Shown here one piece after another: positions 1-7,194 of a stretch of 33,709 bases of DNA; the first letter of the stretch is position 1, and the number at the start of each line of letters is the position of its first letter. Both the position numbers and the translations under genes were made by a program. Source of the stretch: Anaerolinea sp. (lineage in GTDB: Bacteria; Chloroflexota; Anaerolineae; Promineifilales; Promineifilaceae); NCBI GenBank assembly GCA_014879875.1, contig JACSRF010000314.1, forward strand, positions 1-33,709, written 5' to 3'. Below the pieces are notes generated by a model. That model was not told where the DNA came from. It did not search any database and saw only the letters and a list, made by a program, of their open reading frames with translations.

Positions 1-35
1 ACACAGAGGAGACACGGAGATTCACAGAGAGATTG
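1..35. repeat. Terminal direct repeat, left copy
   Basis: These 35 bases are identical to the last 35 bases of the window. They belong to a low-complexity family built on CACAGAG and CACGGAG words. Because the identity runs to both window edges, the repeat may be longer in the genome. A contig that ends in a multicopy repeat is the simplest reading; a circular contig with overlapping ends is the alternative. Confidence 0.9.
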
Positions 36-64
36 GGGAGTTTTTTACGCTTGGTTTCTCCTGA

Positions 65-134
65 TCTCCGTGTCACTCTGTGTATCCTCCGTGCAACTCC
101 GTGCAACTGGAGAATACACAGAGTGACACAGAGA
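65..134. repeat. Imperfect inverted repeat of CACAGAG/CTCTGTG words
   Basis: The arm at 65-90 (starting TCTCCGTGTCACTCTGTG) and the arm at 109-134 are reverse complements over 26 bases with two mismatches. The 18-base loop contains part of a 10-bp direct repeat (CTCCGTGCAA twice, 87-106). This is a repeat element upstream of the first gene. It could fold in RNA, but it has no T-run typical of a terminator. Confidence 0.7.
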
Positions 135-135
135 G

Positions 136-169
136 CAATCGTAAATCGCAAATCGTAAATCGCAAATCC
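136..169. repeat. Heptamer tandem array YAAATCG
   Basis: About five consecutive 7-base units alternate TAAATCG and CAAATCG; the first unit is one base short and the last ends in CC. Heptameric arrays of different sequence occur at three other places in this window (3256, 10008, 25539). Confidence 0.85.
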
Positions 170-199
170 TATAGCTCCCGATAAAACTGGAGGTAACAA

Positions 200-1015
200 A
201 TGCAATACGGTATTGAAATCGTCCCTTTTGGCGAATTTGGCGAGCCGCGGGTGGTGGTACAACTGGCGCAGGCGGCCGAGGCGGCGGGCTGGGAAGCGGT
301 GTGGGTGTGGGACCACCTGGCGTTTCCATATGGGGTGGGGGACCCCTGGGTGCTGTTAACGGCCGTCGCCGCCACCACCACCACGCTAAAAATTTTGCCC
401 GGCGTGGCCGCGCTGCCACGCTACAAGCCCCACCTGTTGGCGCGGCTGCTGACGTCGTTGGATCGGTTGAGTAACGGCCGTCTCATCCTCGGCGCGGGCA
501 TGGGCGCATTACACCATGAGTTCACCGGCGTCGGCGAAGCGGGTGATTACAAAACGCGCGCCGCCATGCTCGATGAAGGGCTGGAACTGCTGACGCGCAT
601 CTGGAGCGGGCAGCCCGTCACCCATCACGGGGCGCATTACACCATCAACGACCTGACTTTTCTACCGCAGCCCATCCAGCAGCCGCGCATTCCCATCTGG
701 ATCGGAGGCGACAGCGCGGCCGCTTTCCGCCGCGCCGCGCTGTGGGATGGCTGGATCATGGGCACGGTCAACGAGAATTGCGAGACGACCATGACCCCGA
801 CGCAAATCGGCGAACGCGTGGCCGCCATCCGGCAGCAGCGCCACAACGACGCCCCGTTTGCCGTTGCCGTGGATGGCGTCAGCCAACCAGGTGATGTAGG
901 GCATGTGCGCGCTTATGCGGCGGCCGGCGCGACCTGGTGGTTTGAAGCGGTTTTTGGGCTGCGCGGCTCGCTTGAGGAGATGTTAGCGCGGATTACGGCC
1001 GGGCCGCCCCGTTAG
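200..1015 (+). CDS. LLM-class flavin-dependent oxidoreductase
   Basis: The 271-aa product resembles the bacterial luciferase-like monooxygenase superfamily, whose TIM-barrel enzymes use FMN or coenzyme F420. Visible hallmarks are the N-terminal strand with AQAAEAAGWEAVWVWDH, the central LSNGRLILGAGMG segment, the DEGLELLTRIWSG helix and the PRIPIWIGG segment near residue 170. The substrate cannot be told from sequence. The ATG at 200 follows GGAGG (189-193) with normal spacing. It is the first gene in the window, with only repeats upstream. An F420-type protein at 31166 makes F420 use possible here, but that is inference. Confidence 0.85.
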   Translation: MQYGIEIVPFGEFGEPRVVVQLAQAAEAAGWEAVWVWDHLAFPYGVGDPWVLLTAVAATTTTLKILPGVAALPRYKPHLLARLLTSLDRLSNGRLILGAGMGALHHEFTGVGEAGDYKTRAAMLDEGLELLTRIWSGQPVTHHGAHYTINDLTFLPQPIQQPRIPIWIGGDSAAAFRRAALWDGWIMGTVNENCETTMTPTQIGERVAAIRQQRHNDAPFAVAVDGVSQPGDVGHVRAYAAAGATWWFEAVFGLRGSLEEMLARITAGPPR

Positions 1016-1026
1016 TACCTTACGCC

Positions 1027-1055
1027 CTGACACTGTGTCAAAGTCAGCATATAAT
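1027..1055 (+). promoter_or_regulatory. Sigma70-type promoter for the AI-2E family gene
   Basis: CTGACA (1027-1032, five of six to TTGACA) and a perfect TATAAT (1050-1055) are separated by 17 bases. Transcription would start near 1062, just before the Shine-Dalgarno sequence GGAAGGAG of the gene at 1078. Confidence 0.7.
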
Positions 1056-1077
1056 CATAGGGAAGGAGTGTTCGTTT

Positions 1078-2259
1078 ATGTCACAGTCCCCGCACTCAAC
1101 TTCCCCCACCTGGAGCGCCAGCAGCAAGCGGCTGGTGATCCTCATCTTGCTGCTGTTGGTTTCGCTGCTGCTGTATCGTGTGCGGCTGCTGCTGCTGCCC
1201 TTTGTGATGGCGGTAGTGCTTGCTTATCTCATTGACCCTGGGGTCAATGCCCTCAGCAAATGGTTGCGCACGCCGCGCCTGCTGGCGATTGCCCTCATCT
1301 ATTTGCTGATTATGACCGTCTTGGTCCTGATTCCGGTGCGCGCCATTCCGCCGATTGTGGCGCAGGTGAATGCCTTTGTGGACAATGTGCCCCGTTATTT
1401 GCAGGAGGTTGGCGACTTTTTGCAGCGTTTGCAGCAGCCAATCATCATTGCCGGTTTTGAGATCCCTATTGACGACCTGCCGTTGGACCAGATATATGCC
1501 GGCATGAGCAGCAATTTGCTTAACGTCATCCAGACCTTAGGCGGCCGTTCGCTCGGTTTATTGGGCAGCATCGCCAGCAGCACCATTTCCACAGTTGGCT
1601 GGACGGTATTAGTGCTCTTCCTCTCCTTTTACCTGGTGAAAGACCATGAATTGATGTTTCAGGCGATTATGGCGTTAGTGCCGAAAGGGTATAAAGGGGA
1701 CGTCTATCTACTGAGCGAGCAAATCAGCCTGACGTGGAATGCGTTTTTGCGCGGACAGTTGGTCTTGTGCCTGGTGATGGCGATGATTGTCTTTGTGCTG
1801 GCGCTGCTGCTTAACTTACCCAATCCGCTGGCGTTGGCGCTGATCGCCGGTTTTGCCGAGTTTTTGCCGACGGTGGGGCCGGTGTTGGCAGCCATTCCAG
1901 CAGCGTTGATAGCGTTGTTTCAGAGCGAAAGCAGTTGGGTGGGGCAATTCCTCTCCCCCTTCTGGTTTATGATGCTGATTTTGGGGGTGTATGGCATCAT
2001 TTTCCAGTTGGAAAATTACTATCTGATACCGCGCATTATGGGGCATCATTTACGGCTGCATCCGTTGGTGGTCATTTTGGGGGCAGTGGGCGGGGCCAGC
2101 GTCGCCGGTTTATTGGGAGTGCTGCTGGCTGCGCCGGTGTTGGCTACGGCGCGGCTGATTTTTTTGTATCTTTATTGCAAGTTGACCGATCAGCCGCCGT
2201 TTCCGCTGCTGGTGGTGAGGGAAACGGCCGTATCCCCCCCTGATGAAGAAGAAGAGTAG
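1078..2259 (+). CDS. AI-2E family (PerM/YdiK-like) membrane transporter
   Basis: This is a 393-aa polytopic inner-membrane protein of the AI-2E exporter family (PF01594, formerly UPF0118). The N-terminus has two hydrophobic segments (about residues 20-60 and 65-90), then a soluble region with VDNVPRYLQEVGDF, then TM segments in the C-terminal half. The conserved family segment GFAEFLPTVGPVLAAIPAALIAL lies near residues 258-280, and ENYYLIPRIMGHHLRLHPLVVILG follows it. Family members are linked to AI-2 export, Na+/H+ antiport or unknown cargo, so the substrate is open. ATG 1078 follows GGAAGGAG. The acidic tail (PPDEEEE) is probably cytoplasmic. The overlapping ORF at 1035-1235 is a shadow. 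Confidence 0.9.
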   Translation: MSQSPHSTSPTWSASSKRLVILILLLLVSLLLYRVRLLLLPFVMAVVLAYLIDPGVNALSKWLRTPRLLAIALIYLLIMTVLVLIPVRAIPPIVAQVNAFVDNVPRYLQEVGDFLQRLQQPIIIAGFEIPIDDLPLDQIYAGMSSNLLNVIQTLGGRSLGLLGSIASSTISTVGWTVLVLFLSFYLVKDHELMFQAIMALVPKGYKGDVYLLSEQISLTWNAFLRGQLVLCLVMAMIVFVLALLLNLPNPLALALIAGFAEFLPTVGPVLAAIPAALIALFQSESSWVGQFLSPFWFMMLILGVYGIIFQLENYYLIPRIMGHHLRLHPLVVILGAVGGASVAGLLGVLLAAPVLATARLIFLYLYCKLTDQPPFPLLVVRETAVSPPDEEEE

Positions 2260-2324
2260 ATTCTGGCGCATTTACACCGCCCCTTTTACAATTACAGGGT
2301 ATCTGACACACAAATATTTGTAAC

Positions 2325-2341
2325 GCGATTTGGAAAATCGC
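2325..2341 (+). promoter_or_regulatory. Small hairpin in the leader of the 59-aa ORF
   Basis: GCGATTT-GGA-AAATCGC is a perfect 7-bp stem with a 3-base loop, ending about 10 bases before the Shine-Dalgarno sequence AAGGAGA. It has no T-run, so it is not an obvious terminator. A role in the leader is only a guess. Confidence 0.4.
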
Positions 2342-2360
2342 ACTACCCAAGGAGATAACT

Positions 2361-2540
2361 ATGAGCAAAGAACATGATCATGAAGACGATGTCGTTTCCG
2401 AAACAGATAATTTCGTCATCTGGCGCAGCCAGGAAGAAGATGACGTTGCCTACCACATTGAACTGGGCGGCGTATCCCTGCACCTGACCTCAGAAGAATG
2501 GGAAGAGCTGCTGGTGCTGTTCAAAAGCGTGGCAGTTTAA
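2361..2540 (+). CDS. Small acidic protein, 59 aa, unknown function
   Basis: This ORF is too short for the track. It encodes 59 residues starting MSKEHDHEDD and ending LLVLFKSVAV. The N-terminal 15 residues are rich in Asp, Glu and His; the rest contains a plausible beta-beta-alpha pattern (NFVIWRSQEED, VAYHIELGGVSLHL, TSEEWEELLVLFKSV). An excellent Shine-Dalgarno (CCAAGGAGATAACT) sits 6-11 bases before the ATG. The stop is 6 bases upstream of the radC start, so the two are probably co-transcribed and translationally coupled. I do not recognise a family. The codon pattern and ribosome binding site support a real gene. Confidence 0.75.
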   Translation: MSKEHDHEDDVVSETDNFVIWRSQEEDDVAYHIELGGVSLHLTSEEWEELLVLFKSVAV

Positions 2541-2546
2541 GGAAGC

Positions 2547-3260
2547 ATGATGCCGCAGCAAACAGTCGCGTATACACCCATGATCCGGGATATGGCGGTG
2601 GATGAACGGCCGCGCGAACGTCTGATCCAGGTGGGGGCGCAGGCGGTGTCTACGGCGGAACTTCTGGCGATCATTTTGCGCACCGGCAGCGGCGGCGAAA
2701 ACGTGCTGCGCCTGGCGGAGCGGCTGCTGAGCCAGTTTCAAGATTTACCCGGCCTGGCGCGGGCCTCGGTGGCCGAATTGATGAACGTGAAGGGCGTTGG
2801 CCCGGCCAAAGCGGTGGAAATCAAAGCGGCGCTGGAAGTGGGGCGACGGCTGTTAGCCAGCGCGCCACAAGAACGGTCGCGTGTTGCTTCTCCCGCTGAC
2901 GCCGCCAACCTGCTCATGTCCGAAATGATGTTTTTAGAGCAAGAGCATTTGCGCCTGATCTTACTGGACACACGTAACCGGGTGCTCAACACGCCCACCA
3001 TTTATATCGGCAGCCTGAATACCTCGGTGGTGCGCATTGGCGAACTGTTCCGCGCGGCGATCAAAGAGAACGCGGCCGCCTTCATTGTCGCCCACAACCA
3101 CCCCTCCGGCGACCCCTCCCCTTCCCCGGAAGACGTGAACGTGACGCGGCAGATCGTCCAGGCGGGGAAGCTGCTCGACATCGAACTGCTCGACCACATC
3201 ATCATTGGGCATCAGCGGTTTGTGTCGCTGAAAGAACGCGGGCTGGGCTTCAATTCGTAA
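2547..3260 (+). CDS. radC: RadC family JAB/JAMM-domain protein
   Basis: The 237-aa protein has the normal RadC length. An N-terminal UPF0758 region ([14 protein letters not shown]) leads into a helix-hairpin-helix element ([12 protein letters not shown], residues 81-92). The C-terminal JAMM metalloprotease-like fold carries [14 protein letters not shown] (H183, H185, D196), the expected zinc ligands. Despite the name, a DNA-repair role is unproven in the family; it is often linked to recombination or to mobile DNA. The ATG at 2547 follows GGAAG very closely, and a second ATG is the next codon. The stop codon lies inside the heptamer array at 3256. Confidence 0.93.
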   Translation: MMPQQTVAYTPMIRDMAVDERPRERLIQVGAQAVSTAELLAIILRTGSGGENVLRLAERLLSQFQDLPGLARASVAELMNVKGVGPAKAVEIKAALEVGRRLLASAPQERSRVASPADAANLLMSEMMFLEQEHLRLILLDTRNRVLNTPTIYIGSLNTSVVRIGELFRAAIKENAAAFIVAHNHPSGDPSPSPEDVNVTRQIVQAGKLLDIELLDHIIIGHQRFVSLKERGLGFNS

Positions 3261-3312
3261 GCCGTAAGCCGTAAGCCGTAAACCGTGATCGGTAATCGGT
3301 TTACGGCTTACG
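3256..3312. repeat. Heptamer array CGTAARC flowing into a perfect 16-bp inverted repeat
   Basis: Four heptamers (CGTAAGC x3, CGTAAAC) run from 3256 to 3283 and overlap the radC stop codon. The last part, 3270-3285, pairs perfectly with 3297-3312 (16 bp, loop of 11). The structure could stop or stabilise the radC transcript. There is no T-run after the stem on either strand, so it is not a standard intrinsic terminator. Confidence 0.85.
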
Positions 3313-3325
3313 CATAACGGGATAC

Positions 3326-4525
3326 ATGGCAAAAAAAGAAATCCTCATCAACGGGGCGTTGGGCGAGCCGTTTTCTGCCTATCGTCGAGACAAAAATTTG
3401 CAGACGGCCGATGGATGGGCGACCTGGTGGCTGCCAGCGCAGGAGGGGGAAGCGCATTGGAAAAATCGGCAGCCGGTGTTTAGCGCCTTTAAGCTGGATA
3501 ATCAGCCAGTGCAGCAGGTGAGCACCCCCTTTGGGACGCACGTGGCCGGATTGTGGCAGCAAGTTCCCGCCGCCCCTGGCAACGAGTATGAGCTGACGGT
3601 GGAGGGACAGGCGTGGTCCAGTGAAGACACGGCCGCTGCCAGCCGCCTGGAAGCCAGCGACGTGAATTTGCAGGTGGGCATTGACCCGACCGGCGGACTC
3701 GATCCGCACAGCCCGTTGGTGGTGTGGAGCGGGTTATCGCAGCCGCTCAGCCATTGGCAAACGCTGCGGATAACGGCCGTCGCCGACGCCAACGTCATCA
3801 CCATTTACTTGAAATCGGCGCCCAATCTACCCAAACGACAGCAATCTGTCTTTTGGCGCAATGCCTTTTTACGCCCCATTGGGCGGCACAAGCGCAGCAT
3901 TAATATTGTAGGGGTTGGCGATACGCACATCACGCTGGAACCGGAACGGCCGCAGCCCGGCGACTTGATCACGGTCGTCATTTCCTCCACGCGCAGCCAT
4001 GAGTTTGTGGAGTTGCGCGTCAAACGGCCAGATGAAGAGGAAGCGGCCGTTCTCCTTCGTGGCAGCACCCTGGACGAAGGGCGCACGCTGTGGCGTTATG
4101 AGTTTAATGCCGATCAGGATGGCTTGTATGAAGTGCGTTTTGTCGGTGACGCCGGCGCGCGCCTGTTGGCGCTGCGCCTGCTGCAAGTGACGCGCGAAGT
4201 GCAAATGGTCCCGGCCGGGTCGCCGCGCACCAGCTATAAACGGGTGTATGTGCTGCTGCCGCCGACGGCCGATGTGAAGTGGCTGCTGGCGGCGGCGCGT
4301 GGGGGGTTTGACGGCCGTTTCACCATCGGTTTCTCGGCCGACGACGCCGGATTGGGCGACCTGGAGAACCGGCGCGTGTTGGCCGTAAACCCGCACCATT
4401 GGCCGCAAGTGCTCACCGAGGCGTGGTTTAAGCAGCATTATCCGGGGGTACGGTTTACGGCCGTTGTCGCCAACACCCCCGAAGACCTGGAAGCGTGGCT
4501 CAAAGGGTGGCTGGAAGAGGGATAA
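3326..4525 (+). CDS. Hypothetical protein with a beta-sandwich-like N-terminal half, 399 aa
   Basis: I do not recognise a named family. The first ~165 residues look like a carbohydrate-binding or jelly-roll-type domain: many aromatic residues (WATWWLPAQEG), then GLWQQVPAAPGNEYELTVEGQAWSSED and a strand-rich stretch ending VITIYLKSAPN. Residues ~195-290 resemble an Ig-like fold (PGDLITVVISSTRSHEFVELRVKRP). The last ~105 residues (KRVYVLLPPTADVKWLLAAA to the end) look like an alpha/beta domain. No signal peptide or membrane segment is visible, so it is probably cytoplasmic unless exported by another route. No strong Shine-Dalgarno precedes ATG 3326. It is convergent with the signalling block. 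Confidence 0.65.
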   Translation: MAKKEILINGALGEPFSAYRRDKNLQTADGWATWWLPAQEGEAHWKNRQPVFSAFKLDNQPVQQVSTPFGTHVAGLWQQVPAAPGNEYELTVEGQAWSSEDTAAASRLEASDVNLQVGIDPTGGLDPHSPLVVWSGLSQPLSHWQTLRITAVADANVITIYLKSAPNLPKRQQSVFWRNAFLRPIGRHKRSINIVGVGDTHITLEPERPQPGDLITVVISSTRSHEFVELRVKRPDEEEAAVLLRGSTLDEGRTLWRYEFNADQDGLYEVRFVGDAGARLLALRLLQVTREVQMVPAGSPRTSYKRVYVLLPPTADVKWLLAAARGGFDGRFTIGFSADDAGLGDLENRRVLAVNPHHWPQVLTEAWFKQHYPGVRFTAVVANTPEDLEAWLKGWLEEG

Positions 4526-4576
4526 CCTGTTTGCGTGCCCAATAGACAGCCACAACACATCGCATCTTTCGCCTGG

Positions 4577-6508
4577 TTATTTATCAAGCAGGGTGTTCAC
4601 TCTTGTGATCAGGGTGTTTGGCGCAAAAGGTTTTGCAAGGAATTCAATTTCAGTTGTCAACAGCCCGTGCCTGACCACTGTGTCATTTGTATAGCCAGAC
4701 ATGAAAAGAATTTTCGCTTTCGGGTAAAGTACGCTTAGTTGTTCGGCCAACTCGCGCCCATTCATTAAAGGCATAACCACATCTGTCAACAGTAAGTCAA
4801 TCTCTCCCTGAAACTGCTTAACCAGAGATAACGCCTTTGCACCTGAGCCAGCCTCTAAGATGGTGTAACCCTCTGTTTGCAATGTTTTTCGTACCAGGTC
4901 GCGCAGCGAGTCATCATCCTCGACAAGCAAGATAACTCCCGTACTATGATGGCTCGCCATCTGCGTTTGCGGGGTTGATAGAGAAATCGCAGTAGTCTCT
5001 GTCGCGGGCAAATAAATTTTAAATGTCGTTCCCTGGCCTGGCTCGCTGTAGACGGTAATATCGCCTCCGCTTTGCTTAATAATCCCGTAAACAGTAGATA
5101 ACCCGAGACCGGTACCTTTACCTTGCTCTTTTGTGGTAAAAAATGGCTCGAAAATACGGGCCTGAATTGCGCTATCCATGCCATAACCCGTATCGCTTAC
5201 GGCAAGCATGACGCAGGGGCCGATCGTCGCCTCAATATGCGTTTGTACATAATTATCATCAAGATAAACGTTATTCGTCTCAATGGTTATTTTTCCACCG
5301 GTTGGCATCGCATCGCGGGCGTTAACGACGAGGTTCATGACAACCTGTTCGATTTGACCGGGATCGGCGGTGATGGGCCACAGCGCAGGATGGGTAGTTG
5401 TTGAAAGCGTGATATCCTCACCAATTAACCGTTCCAGCATTTTTTGTAAGTTAATCACAAGTCTGTTCAGATCGAGTATGACGGGAGCCAGAGCTTGCTG
5501 GCGGCTAAAAGCCAGCAATTGCCGGGTCAAGGTGGCGGCGCGCTCACCGGCTCGCCGAATTTGCTCCAGATCCTCGACCCACGGATGTTTTATGCCCACC
5601 TTGATTTGTAAAAGATCCGAATAGCCAAGAATCACGGTAAGCAGATTGTTAAAATCATGGGCCACGCCACTTGCCAATCGCCCAATACTCTCCATTTTTT
5701 GGGATTGACGCAGCTGTTCTTCAAGTTTCGCATGAGCTTCCTCTGCCTGCTTGCGTGCCGTAATATCTTCTTTAACAGCCAGGAAGTGAGTGATAACGCC
5801 GTCTGTATTTTTGATAGGTGAAATAGAAGCGGATTCCCAATAGATCTCGCCATTCTTTTTCTTATTCTGAAATTCGCCGCGCCACTCTTTGCCCGCGTTG
5901 ATCGTTTCCCATAATTGTTGATACACTTCTGGGGACGTCAAGCCAGATTTCAAGATACTGGTGTGCTGCTCAAGCGCTTCAGCCAGACTGTAGCCACTGG
6001 TTTCAGTGAACTTGGGATTGGCATACTCGATATAGCCTTCAATATTGGTAATAATGATAGTGTTAGCGCTCTGTTCGACAGCACGAGACAATTTGTGCAA
6101 TTCTTCTTTGACTCGTTTGCGCTCGTGTCGAATTCCCGCTTCATGCAAAGCTCGCCTGATTGATGGCACGAGTCGTGTCAGGCTTTGCTTGAGCACATAA
6201 TCCGTTGCGCCTTCAGTGAAACCCTCAATGACAGCATCCTCGCCCATGGTGCCGGAGACGAAGATAAACGGTATATCCGGACATACTTCTTGAGCCAGCC
6301 GCAGCGCCGACATGCCATCGTACATTGGCAGTCGGAAATCCGCCAAAATAATATCATGCTCCCCCTGCCGCAGCGCCGCATCAAATTCATCACGAGTTTG
6401 GACGTGGGTTATCTGGCAAATCAGCCCAGCTGCTTCGATCTTTACATGAACAAGTTCCGCGTCCACCGGATCGTCTTCCAGGTGCAGAATATGGATTAAC
6501 TGGTTCAT
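4577..6508 (-). CDS. Hybrid histidine kinase, REC-PAS-HisKA-HATPase-REC
   Basis: From the preferred ATG at 6508 the protein has 643 residues; the track extends it to 6592, but AGAGGAAAG precedes the ATG of MNQLIHIL, which begins the receiver fold directly. The order is receiver (EDD acid pocket, phosphoacceptor D57 in ILADFRLP), PAS (about 125-245, with a PAC end FLAVKEDITARKQAEE), dimerisation domain with GVAHDFNNLLTVILGYSDLL, ATPase (NLVVNARDAMPTGG, DTGYGMD, GKGTGLGLS) and a C-terminal receiver (LLLTDVVMPLMNG). It has no membrane segment, so it is cytosolic. It is the last gene of the block, set apart by a 230-bp spacer with a MITE-like element. The spacer and its lower GC suggest it was added separately. 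Confidence 0.93.
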   Translation of the reverse strand: MNQLIHILHLEDDPVDAELVHVKIEAAGLICQITHVQTRDEFDAALRQGEHDIILADFRLPMYDGMSALRLAQEVCPDIPFIFVSGTMGEDAVIEGFTEGATDYVLKQSLTRLVPSIRRALHEAGIRHERKRVKEELHKLSRAVEQSANTIIITNIEGYIEYANPKFTETSGYSLAEALEQHTSILKSGLTSPEVYQQLWETINAGKEWRGEFQNKKKNGEIYWESASISPIKNTDGVITHFLAVKEDITARKQAEEAHAKLEEQLRQSQKMESIGRLASGVAHDFNNLLTVILGYSDLLQIKVGIKHPWVEDLEQIRRAGERAATLTRQLLAFSRQQALAPVILDLNRLVINLQKMLERLIGEDITLSTTTHPALWPITADPGQIEQVVMNLVVNARDAMPTGGKITIETNNVYLDDNYVQTHIEATIGPCVMLAVSDTGYGMDSAIQARIFEPFFTTKEQGKGTGLGLSTVYGIIKQSGGDITVYSEPGQGTTFKIYLPATETTAISLSTPQTQMASHHSTGVILLVEDDDSLRDLVRKTLQTEGYTILEAGSGAKALSLVKQFQGEIDLLLTDVVMPLMNGRELAEQLSVLYPKAKILFMSGYTNDTVVRHGLLTTEIEFLAKPFAPNTLITRVNTLLDK

Positions 6509-6556
6509 CTTATGTCTTTCCTCTTGCATACTCAGTATCTCAAAATGGAATGTGGA

Positions 6557-6585
6557 CATCCTGCGCGCAATGAGCGCGCAGGATG
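6557..6585 (-). promoter_or_regulatory. Perfect 12-bp GC-rich hairpin before the hybrid kinase
   Basis: CATCCTGCGCGC pairs perfectly with GCGCGCAGGATG around a 5-base loop. On the - strand it sits about 50 bases upstream of the ATG at 6508. The following bases include a loose T-rich stretch (CATTCCATTTT), so it might be a weak terminator for the receiver gene upstream or a leader structure of the kinase mRNA. Confidence 0.55.
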
Positions 6586-6595
6586 CCTGCACTCC

Positions 6596-6704
6596 CTAAG
6601 TAATCGTCTAAAAACAACTGCCCGTTTTGGGTCCGTAGTAACCGCTTGAGCGGTCTGGACGGCTAAAGCCGTCACTACGAACTTATTTGTGGATGATTAC
6701 TAAG
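6596..6704. mobile_element. MITE-like element with 5-bp target duplication
   Basis: A 99-bp element (6601-6699) starts TAATCGTCTAAAAACAACT; its other end read on the opposite strand is TAATCATCCACAAATAAGT, matching at 14 of 19 positions. CTAAG flanks it directly on both sides (6596-6600, 6700-6704), as a target duplication would. The core holds two hairpins, ACCGCT/AGCGGT (6641-6654) and GACGGC/GCCGTC (6658-6673). It carries no ORF and would need a transposase elsewhere to move. Confidence 0.7.
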
Positions 6705-6738
6705 TGTTTCGAACTGCCGATACTCAAAAACAATGGGG

Positions 6739-7194
6739 CTAATGTATCTTTACATTATTCGGTGGAGGCTCGTTGATCAGCACCCAAAACACCCCAATTT
6801 GCCTGATGGCTTCGATAAATTCGGTAAAGCGAACCGGTTTCACCACGTAAGCATTAATACCAAGCTTGTAACACTCTTCCAAATCGCGCGATTCACGCGA
6901 CGAGGTCAACACAACAACCGGAATTAAACGCAAGTGCTCGTCTGCCTTGATCTGCCGCAAAACCTGGACGCCATCCAGCCTGGGCATCTTGAGGTCAAGC
7001 AAGACTACGACGGGATACCCGCCGGAACGTTGCTCGAACTTCCCCCGGCGATGAAGATAATCCAACGCCTCTACGCCGTCACGCGCAACAACAATTTCGT
7101 TACCAAGGTTGTATTCTTCCAGTGCGGTAAGGGTTAGTTCAATATCTTTCGGATCATCTTCAACTAAAAGAATATGCTTAAGTGCCTCCATCAT
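6739..7194 (-). CDS. Stand-alone response regulator receiver (Rcp1-like)
   Basis: The 151-aa protein is a single receiver domain and nothing else: acid pocket EDD (residues 12-14), phosphoacceptor D67 in VLLDLKMP, the conserved T/S in VVLTSS, and the Lys in YVVKPV. The insertion YLHRRGKFEQRSGGYP between alpha-2 and beta-3 is typical of Rcp1-type regulators, which partner phytochrome-type kinases of the same transmitter class as the three kinases here. It has no output domain, so it works by protein contact or as a phosphate shuttle. Its ATG shares one base with the upstream kinase stop (TAATG), so translation is coupled. A second ATG is the next codon. Confidence 0.93.
   Translation of the reverse strand: MMEALKHILLVEDDPKDIELTLTALEEYNLGNEIVVARDGVEALDYLHRRGKFEQRSGGYPVVVLLDLKMPRLDGVQVLRQIKADEHLRLIPVVVLTSSRESRDLEECYKLGINAYVVKPVRFTEFIEAIRQIGVFWVLINEPPPNNVKIH

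Noticed and set aside
1035-1235. Short + strand ORF overlapping the AI-2E family gene start
   Set aside because: It is a shadow frame: the promoter and GGAAGGAG site fit the 1078 start and the protein has no family features.
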